Shown one piece after another: positions 8,921 through 15,999 of a stretch of 64,000 bases of DNA. The position numbers and the translations under genes are program-made. Source of the stretch: Micromonospora inyonensis (GTDB taxonomy: Bacteria; Actinomycetota; Actinomycetes; Mycobacteriales; Micromonosporaceae); the NCBI RefSeq assembly GCF_900091415.1, contig NZ_FMHU01000001.1:2232001-2296000 (forward strand), written 5' to 3'. How positions within the stretch are numbered: position 1 is the stretch's first letter; each line of letters opens with the position of its first letter. Below the pieces are notes generated by a model, which saw only the letters and a program-made list of their open reading frames with translations, searched no databases and was not told the origin of the DNA.

Positions 8921-9933
8921 GAGCCTTTCCGCGTAACGGGTCGTGGCGTTGGGTGATCAGGTTGTGCGGTTGTGCTCGACGTGCAGGAGCACGAGGGCCG
9001 CCGCGGTGATCCTGCCGATGTTCCACGGGCACAGGCTGACGTTGCGCAGCGCTTTGAAGGTGGTCTTGAGCAGGGAGTTTCCGCGTTCGCCGATGGCGCG
9101 GACACCGTTGTGGGCCTTGTTGAACTGCTGCTGCACGTCGGTGCAGGTGCCGTTGCGCGGCTTCTTGAACGCGGTCGTGATCGTGTCGGCTTCGCCTTCG
9201 TAGCCAAGGTCGCCGAGAACCCGCCGCTGGTCGTTGGTCCAGGCGGTCAGCAGGGGCAGGATGCCGTGTTCGCGCAGGGCGGTCGTGTCATGTTCCCGGC
9301 CGGGACGCACTGGTGAGGTCCACAGCGGCCACCCGTCCGGGGCGGTGATGACCTGCACGTTACCGCCGTGGTTGTCGTGTTTGCCGGACCACCAGAGGTC
9401 CACTCCCGGCGTCGGCCCCGGTGTGCGGCACCGGTCGGTCTCGATCAGGGTCCCGTCGATGTTCACGTGGGCGTAGCCGGCCATCTTCGCCGCCAACAGC
9501 ACCGATTCCAGGCCCGGCGCGTGCGCGGCGAGGACCCGGATGCCCTCGTGCAGGTAGGCGTAGCCGGTCGACGAGCTGACCTGGTTGTCGATGGCCAACT
9601 GCTTGACCCGAGTGCCGTCGAGGAACCAGCGGATCACCAGGATCGCCTGCTTGAAGCAGCTCAGCGACCGCGTCCCGGAACGGGTCCCGAGCCGCTGCCG
9701 TTGCCCATGCAGAAGCCCGGACAGGAACAACACGGTCTCCTCGCGCACGGACAGCTCGGCGGTGTATGTGACACTCATGGCGACGCAGGGCCCCTACTGA
9801 AGTTGATCTGTGGAAGGACCACTTCATACCGGGGCTCTGCGTCTTTCCCTTGCACCACAACGGGTCCGGGCGTGTCCGCACCGCCCACCAACGCCGCTAC
9901 GCGCCGCACTCACACCGTTACGCGGAAAGGCTC
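8921..9933 (-). mobile_element. IS5-family element (second type), in the IS110 gene
   Basis: A 1013-bp element with inverted ends GAGCCTTTCCGCGTAACGG (left) and its complement (right) is flanked by ATT direct repeats at 8918-8920 and 9934-9936. A relative with similar ends (GAGTCATTCCGCG) and the same ATT target lies at 14986-15999. The insertion is in the 3' end of the IS110-type transposase gene. Confidence 0.9.
8957..9778 (-). CDS. IS5-family transposase (DDE_Tnp_4 type)
   Basis: This 273-residue transposase starts at ATG 9778 (MSVTYTAELSVREETV). It has an N-terminal HTH-like part (STGYAYLHEGIRVL) and a DDE_Tnp_4 core: HVNIDGTLIETDRC, the DLWWSGKHDNHGGNVQV motif, LGDLGYEGEADT and NSLLKTTFKALRNVSL. 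The gene is intact. It is roughly 75-80% similar by eye to the transposase at 15141-15962, so the two are relatives rather than recent duplicates. Confidence 0.92.
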   Translation of the reverse strand: MSVTYTAELSVREETVLFLSGLLHGQRQRLGTRSGTRSLSCFKQAILVIRWFLDGTRVKQLAIDNQVSSSTGYAYLHEGIRVLAAHAPGLESVLLAAKMAGYAHVNIDGTLIETDRCRTPGPTPGVDLWWSGKHDNHGGNVQVITAPDGWPLWTSPVRPGREHDTTALREHGILPLLTAWTNDQRRVLGDLGYEGEADTITTAFKKPRNGTCTDVQQQFNKAHNGVRAIGERGNSLLKTTFKALRNVSLCPWNIGRITAAALVLLHVEHNRTT

Positions 9934-9973
9934 ATTCACCCGACCAGCACCAGAGATCCGCGCCGCAGCCTGA

Positions 9974-10167
9974 ACCAACCCGCTTCCGGCCGACGCGCCC
10001 CCGGTCCCGCCGGCCGCTCCAACCTGCCCACCAAGATCAACCGGAGTCACATGGAGACTCGGGTGTGGTCCTGGGCTGGGAGAACAGGGGTCCGGGTGAC
10101 GTGGGTGAACGCGGGCCACTCCCTGCCACCCCAGGTGAACCCGCAGGTCGCTAGACTGGGCACTCGC
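9974..10167. other. Spacer between IS110 region and tRNA remnant
   Basis: This holds the presumed right end of the IS110-type element after the restored stop codon, but no clear element boundary is visible. I see no gene or strong structure here. Confidence 0.3.
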
Positions 10168-10205
10168 GCCCTCGTAGCTCAGGGGATAGAGCATCGGTTT
10201 CCTAA
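10168..10205 (+). pseudogene. 5' half of a tRNA-Arg(CCU) gene
   Basis: Bases 10168-10205 read as the first half of an actinobacterial tRNA-Arg: acceptor strand GCCCTCG, D arm TAGCTCAGGGGATAGAGCA, and the anticodon arm up to the CCT anticodon followed by AA. The sequence then leaves the tRNA pattern (GACGACGCTCC), with no T arm or matching CGAGGGC acceptor strand downstream. It is a truncated gene that breaks in the anticodon loop, a usual crossover point of tRNA-integrating islands. It suggests a boundary of foreign DNA here. Confidence 0.75.
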
Positions 10206-10664
10206 GACGACGCTCCATCTGTACCCATTGGCTGATGGCCTGCGGGTTCTTATTCGGTTTTCCCATTATTGGGTCGCACGCGCCCGTTGCTGTGCTCGCT
10301 TGTCGAAGATCAGCAGAACAGGTGTAAGTCCTGCTCAGGCACTGCCTTGGTCGGTTCGACGCGTCCTTGCCGAGATCTCGCAAAGTTGCCGCGCCGCGTT
10401 AGTCTACGGTGCCGCAAGTGCTTGGGTCAGCAGCGTGGCGAGTTTCTTCGGTGCTGCCACGGACGACTTCCTCCCCCACGGCCATCAGACCATGATCAAA
10501 AAGCTCCATGAAAGCGGGGGTGGCTCATGGCTTGGGTCTTTGTACTGCAGGCAGCGGTGGAGCCGGGGCACGTGGAACCTGGGCTGTTGCTAGTTACTGT
10601 GGTCGGCAGCGTGCCGGGCGTGGGGTGGTGCTGAGTTGGTGGTCAAGCCACATAGGATCGCTAC
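10206..10664. other. Gene-free stretch after the tRNA remnant
   Basis: About 460 bp without a convincing coding region; the overlapping open frames on both strands lack protein-like composition. It carries the DNA that replaced the 3' half of the tRNA gene and presumably the promoter of the RusA-like gene. Confidence 0.4.
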
Positions 10665-11074
10665 GTGCCTTCCCTGCCATGGGACTTCGTCGTGCTTGGT
10701 GTGCCGGTGTCGGTGCAGGCCAAGTCGACGAGCCGTGCGCGTTGGAAGGCTTCGTACGGGCTGCAGCCGAAGCAGCATGGCCAGCCGACAGTCCGCCCCT
10801 TCAGGACAAGCTCCAGATCCACGTCACCTGTTACCACGACAGCGCCCCGCCGTTGGACGTGGACAACATGCTGAAGCCGATCCAGGACGCCCTCAACGGC
10901 CTCGTGTACGTCGATGATGAGCAGCTTCTCGACTGCCACGGACATCTTCGCGACGTCAACGGTCAGTACGAGGTGAGGGGCATGACACCGGCGCAAGCTG
11001 CAGGATTCGTCTCAAATGGGCCTTTTGTGCATGTCAGGATCGAATCGCCTCCCTCGCCAGGGAGGCTGCCATGA
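10665..11074 (+). pseudogene. RusA-like Holliday-junction resolvase, frameshifted
   Basis: A GTG at 10665 begins MPSLPWDFVVLGVPVSVQAK, the typical N-terminus of RusA-family endonucleases. The remainder (PPLDVDNMLKPIQDALNGL then VYVDDEQLLDC) carries the conserved D-x-DN-xxK and DD catalytic signature, but in another frame. Loss of one base near 10750, within TGGAAGGCTTCG, accounts for the shift; restoring it gives RARWKAFVRAAA. The stop overlaps the start of the next gene (ATGA, 11071-11074), so they formed one transcription unit. It is either a genuine frameshift mutation or a sequencing error. No slippery heptamer supports programmed frameshifting. Confidence 0.75.
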
Positions 11075-11928
11075 GTCCTAAGCGCAGGGCCAATCTCTTT
11101 GCCAACCGACTGCAGCATGTTGTTGAGGAGTTGCGGCTGGCTGGTTGGACTGTGACGATAGAGGACCGAACCCTGCCAAGCGGTTTAGTCGCTGATTTCG
11201 TTGCGCGGCGTGGCGACGAAATGCTTATCGGCGAAATTGCATCACGGGACACGGTTGAGCATGATGCGCTCCAACAGTTGGCACGTCTGGCTGAAGGCAT
11301 CCCTAATGCGCGCCTCCAAGTCTATTGGCTTGGTGACCTCGCTGAAAGCCCACCACTGCCAGATAATGTGGAACAGTTCGCCGTTGAGGCAGTACGGATT
11401 TACCCACACTCGGCGCGTGGCAGCTTCTTACTAGCTTGGGCGGCGCTCGAAGCAGCGATTACGCATTTCTCTTTGGAGAGCATACTGCAAGAGTCGCGAG
11501 CCGGTTTTCTTCCATGGCAAGCGCTAGGACAGCTATGCAGCCTTGGTCATGTTGACGAGGCGGACTTTTCGCGTCTAACTCATCTCCGGCGTGTTCGCCA
11601 CGAGATTGCCCATCAGGGTAGCCCGATAGAGCCCTCTAATGAAGACGTTTCCTTCCTGGTTGACATAGCCAAGCGCATGGCATCAGGACAGTATTTCTCT
11701 GTGGATGACATGGTCAGCTGGTTCCTTGATGCCTATGAGGATCCGGCCAATCAATTGCCGTACGACGGTGCGGAGGGTGGCTACCAGTATCAAGGTGATG
11801 GGCCGTACGACGCGGATGAGGTACTACGCGAGGAGTTCCCCCACGCTTCAGAGCACTCGATTCGCGAAGCCGCCCGCATTCTAAACGGTATTTCTGTTGA
11901 TTGGATCCAAAAGCCAAACCGTCGCTAA
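11071..11928 (+). CDS. Putative REase (AHJR-like)/HEPN-like two-domain protein
   Basis: A 285-residue protein translationally coupled to the RusA-like gene. Residues ~10-90 resemble the archaeal-Holliday-resolvase-like nuclease fold (LRLAGWTVTIEDR, LVADFVARRGDEMLIGEIASR), with an Asp and a Glu in the expected strands but no Lys in the usual ExK position, so activity is doubtful. Residues ~110-210 are helical and contain RRVRHEIAHQG, an R-x4-H motif like the HEPN RNase active site. The C-terminus is acidic with an unusual YDGAEGGYQYQGDGPYDADEV stretch (shortened here to its start). Composition is less GC-rich than its neighbours, suggesting transfer. It sits directly before an ApeA-like gene, so a defence role is inferred. 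Confidence 0.6.
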   Translation: MSPKRRANLFANRLQHVVEELRLAGWTVTIEDRTLPSGLVADFVARRGDEMLIGEIASRDTVEHDALQQLARLAEGIPNARLQVYWLGDLAESPPLPDNVEQFAVEAVRIYPHSARGSFLLAWAALEAAITHFSLESILQESRAGFLPWQALGQLCSLGHVDEADFSRLTHLRRVRHEIAHQGSPIEPSNEDVSFLVDIAKRMASGQYFSVDDMVSWFLDAYEDPANQLPYDGAEGGYQYQGDGPYDADEVLREEFPHASEHSIREAARILNGISVDWIQKPNRR

Positions 11929-11972
11929 GGCATGTGAGTGGATTTCAGGCATCGTGCGGGGAGGCTTCTGGG

Positions 11973-13433
11973 GTGCCAAGCAATGAGCGTCTGATGATCG
12001 GACAATTTTGGTTTGCGAATAATCCCGACTTGGTGGTTCCCGGGCGCCTTGACCTTACCGGCGAGCGGCCCCGCGTCGAACTGCATGGGGCTCTCTCGTC
12101 CTCCGTTCGTGAAGTGCCGAGCGGGGTGCCGGGCATAAGCCAATTTGTTAATGCACCACCTCCCAAACCGCAGACGCTCTACGGTGAGGTTCTAGGGATC
12201 GCCCGACGTGTCACCGTTATAGATGCGTATCAAGTGCACAAAACGGGAGACGTGCTTTCCACGTGGTCGGATGGGTCGTCTGGTGGCCTACAGCAGCAGA
12301 TTCTTGAAGGCGAGTACGCGATCCTTGGCGTGCATGCGCAAGACGCTGACGTGCCGTTCTCGGCGCTTCACTTTCGGCTGTGCTTCCAAGATGCATGGGC
12401 GCAATTGTCGGGTCTGTCGATGGCGATCAATCCTGATCCGCATAATCGTACCGTTTCGATGAACTACGCCATGCCAGAACCGATCGTCGTTCCACTTCCT
12501 GGCGGTGATGGCCACCTTACGCTTGAGGCGGCTAGTGCTATCTCACCTTTGCGTGTAGCGGGTGCCTATATTCTCACGCGTACGTATTTAAAAGTAGAGT
12601 TGGATGAAGGTGTCACAGTTCGAGCGGCATGGGCAAGATTTGTTCTCTCGGCCAGTGCCCTCCTGACGCTACTGCACGATAAGGCCTGCAAGCCGACTGA
12701 GTTCGAGGTGCAAGACGTCGCATCTGGTAAGTGGTACCGAGTTCACATGCCTGGATTGGTGTCCGACCCGTCAGATGTCAGGTCGCCGAAGATTGACGAG
12801 CCAGCTCTGCTCACTCGGAGCGAACTCGGGTTGGAGAGACTTGCAGCCTGGTTTGATCTTGCGCATAGGTTGGCGCCACTCCCATACGTAGTGGCTGATG
12901 CAGTCCAAGCGACGGGCAGAGCCGTTGAGAGTCTCTTGCTGGAGTTGGCGGCAGCGGCGGAAGGCATTCACCGAAGGTTGTATCCAGGCTCTCGCAGGCT
13001 AACGGAGCAGGAAACGAGCGAGGCGCTAGAAGCACTGAAGGAGTTGGACCTCAATCCTGCGGCAAAGGAAGTCTTGCGGAGCGCTATGGGAACATACCTG
13101 TGGGATGTGAGCTTCCCGCAGCGACTGAGGCAGCTTTCAGAGGATGTCTCGTCTGCGATGCCTGGTGTTACCGGAAAGCCGGGCAAATGGAAGTCGGCTG
13201 TTTGCGATGCGCGAAACGGCTTTGCGCATTTCCTCGTGAGTAAGGAAAGTGACGAGGCTAAAATTCTTGGCTATGCGGCATTGCATAAGTCGCTCCGATG
13301 GCTGTTGACCGGACGCATCTTGCTGGAACTCGGTGTGCCTGCTGAGTTGCTTGCGCAGCGGCTAGCTGAGTTCAGGAAATACAACCATTTCTTGATGAAT
13401 GCGAAGGAAAGCCTGCCGAATATCTACGGATGA
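11973..13433 (+). CDS. apeA: ApeA-like HEPN anti-phage protein
   Basis: A 486-residue protein starting at GTG 11973, eight bases after GGGGAGG; upstream in-frame starts lack a ribosome site. The N-terminal ~300 residues are a beta-rich domain like the ApeA N-terminal domain (LTGERPRVELHGAL, LQQQILEGEYAILGVHAQD). The C-terminal ~170 residues are helical and end in a HEPN-like region with CDARNGFAHF near residue 411, giving the R-x4-H RNase motif. ApeA is a known single-gene abortive-infection defence with this architecture; RNA cleavage on infection is inferred from the family. It lies 44 bp after the nuclease/HEPN-like gene and is similarly low in GC. Confidence 0.8.
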   Translation: MPSNERLMIGQFWFANNPDLVVPGRLDLTGERPRVELHGALSSSVREVPSGVPGISQFVNAPPPKPQTLYGEVLGIARRVTVIDAYQVHKTGDVLSTWSDGSSGGLQQQILEGEYAILGVHAQDADVPFSALHFRLCFQDAWAQLSGLSMAINPDPHNRTVSMNYAMPEPIVVPLPGGDGHLTLEAASAISPLRVAGAYILTRTYLKVELDEGVTVRAAWARFVLSASALLTLLHDKACKPTEFEVQDVASGKWYRVHMPGLVSDPSDVRSPKIDEPALLTRSELGLERLAAWFDLAHRLAPLPYVVADAVQATGRAVESLLLELAAAAEGIHRRLYPGSRRLTEQETSEALEALKELDLNPAAKEVLRSAMGTYLWDVSFPQRLRQLSEDVSSAMPGVTGKPGKWKSAVCDARNGFAHFLVSKESDEAKILGYAALHKSLRWLLTGRILLELGVPAELLAQRLAEFRKYNHFLMNAKESLPNIYG

Positions 13434-13866
13434 CTTGTGGAATCCTGGATGTCCCTGCCTCCGCCTCGCCCTTGTTCTGGCTGGAGGGCCTCTCTGCGAT
13501 TCCAATCCGAAGGATTGCACAAATACATCGCCACTTCTCGTCCGGCCATGGAGGTGCGGCGGCGGCCTAGAGGCGTCCCCACTCATCCGCCGAGATCCCG
13601 GCGTCAGGCACCACATGACAGCTCCCCAGGTTTATGGTCTCGTTTGACGGCAACGCGGACGGCAACGACGCCTAATAACCACTGCCGTGCCCAGACCCTG
13701 GCCTCCATGTTGACAGAGGTGAAGCGGCTTCCGTTCCTGTCAAAGTTAGTTCTCCAAAAGCCGCGAGCGCGGGCCTTCAGCGAACGGGGCACGAGGGCAC
13801 TCTCTTTACGCTACTGACGGGCCTCCTCCTCGATCCGCGCTGAGCCGGGGAAGATTCGGCTGCCGT
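13434..13866. other. Intergenic stretch between convergent genes
   Basis: About 430 bp between the ApeA-like gene and the minus-strand nuclease gene that converge here. A 126-codon open frame at 13437-13817 starts immediately after apeA but has unbalanced, Arg/Pro-rich composition and no recognisable motif, so I do not call it. No clear terminator hairpin was found. Confidence 0.4.
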
Positions 13867-14985
13867 CTACACCAGGTTGGCGAGGTCGAGGCGAGCGATC
13901 ACCAGTACGACGGTCGCATGGTCGACTGGGGCGCCGGCGATGATGAGCAGCGCATCACCGACGCGCGCTGCTCCGCGTACTGGGCCGGTGAGGTTGACCG
14001 GCGTCGGCGGCGTGGCCTGCCCCGTGGCGGTGTCGAGGACCGCGACGAGGACGTGGCGGTCGGCACCGACGATCAGGACCCGGCGCTCGTCGAGGCGAAT
14101 CAGGCCTTGCGGCCGACCGACCGGCGTGATCACCCACCGGTACTCGCCGGTGTCGACATCGATGACCGCACTGCTCCCGTCACCGAGGACGAAGAACGTG
14201 CGTTCACGGAGCCAACATGCCCCCTCACAGGCGCCCGCCGGGAGCCCAGCCGGCCACCGCTGCTCGTCGCCGAGTCCCTCCCCGATCTGCACCAAGCTGG
14301 CGTGCTCCTTGCCGGGCCAGCCGACGGTGTAGCGGTCGAGGAGCCACGGCGTACCCTCCGGTCCAGGTACGAGTACCGGCGGACGCGCGAAACCGCCCGC
14401 GACCACCGTCAGCTCGTCCTCCCGGCTACGCAGGACGCCACCGCTGCGCACCACGAAGAGATCACCATCGGCGGTGGCCAACGGGCTGCCGACACAGTCG
14501 GTAAGTTCCAGACGTCGGCGAAACTGCGACCGGCCACCCAATGCAAGATCCACTACGCCGTCATTCACCGTGACGAAGAGCCGGCTGCCATCGCTGGCGA
14601 TGCCGGCAAGCATGGGGCCGTACGCGATGACAGTTGGATCTACCGCGTCGGGTGCTGCGACGGCTGCCGGGGTGAACCCGTCCGGGCTGCCCCGCCGTAG
14701 CAGTTCCGGCGTCGGACGCCGTGAGCGCAGCAGCGCCGCCAACGGCAGGTGCGGGCGGCCGAACACCGACAGCGATCGGTTCACCGCCCCGATCAACTCG
14801 GGCCCCGACACCGTGCCGCTGATCAATGCTTCCAGGTGGGTGCGGTCGAGCAGCACGACGTTGCGGGAGCGCTCGGCCCGCCGTAGCGCGCTGGTGGCGA
14901 ACCCAGACCACGACGCGAGAATCCCCACGGTGCCCGGCCGCCGCTCGGTCAGCACATCGCACAGGTGACGCAACGGCTCGTCATT

Positions 14986-15999
14986 GAGTCATTCCGCGTA
15001 ACGAAGGGTTGCGCTGGGTAACCGACCGTCGGCCGGGGCGGTGACACGCCGGATCTGGTGTCGTGCAACGAGAAGACGCAGAACCCCGGTATGAAGGTGG
15101 TCCTTCCAAAGATCAACTTCATAAGGGTTCTGCGTCGACGATGAGTGTCACATACACCGCGGTGCTGCCAGCACGCGAGGAGACCGTGAGCTTTCTGGCC
15201 AACCTGCTGACGAACGAACGCGTCCGGCGCGGCACCCGCGCCAACACCCGTTCACTGTCAGTGCGAGACCAGGCGATACTGGTCCTTCGCTGGTTCCTGG
15301 ACGGCACCCGGATGAGGCAACTGGCCCAGGACAACGCCATCGGCAAGTCAACCGGCTACGACTACCTCCACGAAGGCATCGACGTGCTCGCGGCCCGCTC
15401 GCCGAGCCTGCACGGAGCGCTGCTGGCCGCGAAAGCCGCCGGCCACGGCCACGTCAACATCGACGGGATGCTGATCGAGACCGACCGGTGTCGCACCCCA
15501 GGCCCCACCCCCGGCGTTGACCTCTGGTGGTCCGGCAAACACGACAACCATGGCGGCAACGTCCAGGTCGTCACCGTCGGCGACGGCTGGCCGATCTGGA
15601 CCTCGCCCGTGCGGCCCGGCCGCGAACATGACACCACCGCGCTGCGCGCCCACACCGAGATCCTGCCGACCCTGGCCAACGCCGGCGACGACCTACGCAC
15701 CCTCGGCGACCTCGGCTACGAGGGCGAGTCCGACACGATCACCGTCGCGTTCAAAAGACCCAAAGGCGGCCAGCTCACCCTGGCACAACAGCAGCTGAAC
15801 AAGGCCCACAACAGCGTCCGCGCGATCGGCGAACGCGGCAACTCGCTGCTCAAGACAACCTTCAAGGCGCTACGCAACATCAGCCTGGACCCATGGCGGA
15901 TCGGAAAGATCGTCGCCGCGGCCCTCGTCATCCTCCACATCGAGCACACCCGCACAACATGACTACCTCCAGTAGTCAGCCCCTTGCGCGGAATGGCTC
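14986..15999 (+). mobile_element. IS5-family element (second type), in a nuclease gene
   Basis: A 1014-bp element with inverted ends GAGTCATTCCGCGTAA (left) and a matching GAGCCATTCCGCGCAA complement (right). It is flanked by ATT at 14983-14985 and 16000-16002, and deleting it with one ATT restores the reading frame of the host gene. It is inserted opposite to the transcription of the interrupted gene. Confidence 0.9.
15141..15962 (+). CDS. IS5-family transposase (DDE_Tnp_4 type)
   Basis: A 273-residue transposase homologous to that at 8957-9778, starting at ATG 15141 (MSVTYTAVLPAREETV). The same motifs are present: HVNIDGMLIETDRC, the WWSGKHDNHGGNVQV block, LGDLGYEGESDT and the NSLLKTTFKALRNIS ending. 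It is intact, with the stop close to the right terminal repeat. Whether an upstream in-frame start at 15063 is used is unknown; the ATG aligned with the relative is preferred. Confidence 0.92.
   Translation: MSVTYTAVLPAREETVSFLANLLTNERVRRGTRANTRSLSVRDQAILVLRWFLDGTRMRQLAQDNAIGKSTGYDYLHEGIDVLAARSPSLHGALLAAKAAGHGHVNIDGMLIETDRCRTPGPTPGVDLWWSGKHDNHGGNVQVVTVGDGWPIWTSPVRPGREHDTTALRAHTEILPTLANAGDDLRTLGDLGYEGESDTITVAFKRPKGGQLTLAQQQLNKAHNSVRAIGERGNSLLKTTFKALRNISLDPWRIGKIVAAALVILHIEHTRTT

Larger units (their letters stand above)
7905..9973 (+). pseudogene. IS110-family transposase, internally deleted and split by an IS
   Basis: The N-terminal RuvC-like start is clear (WIGVDIGKTHHHVAAVDGDG), and the C-terminal domain has the expected LPGMGPLLTAELL and KLAAHAGLAPISRDSG motifs. 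Between WAVDVTTGLSALLLTLLW and LTVLTGYRADLV about 50 residues are missing, including the family KTDxxDA segment that carries the last two acidic residues of the DEDD site. The product should therefore be catalytically dead. An IS5-family element (8921-9933, ATT duplication) sits in the final codons. Joining 8920 to 9937 restores the ending KTFTRPAPEIRAAA and a TGA at 9971-9973. As it stands the frame stops inside the inserted repeat at 8936. Confidence 0.85.

Noticed and set aside
6810..9032. A 740-codon minus-strand open frame
   Set aside because: Only its last ~186 codons look like protein. The rest is the antisense of the IS110-type transposase with repetitive, motif-free composition.
13437..13817. 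126-codon open frame after apeA
   Set aside because: Arg/Pro/Ser-rich with no motif and no convincing ribosome site; most likely non-coding.
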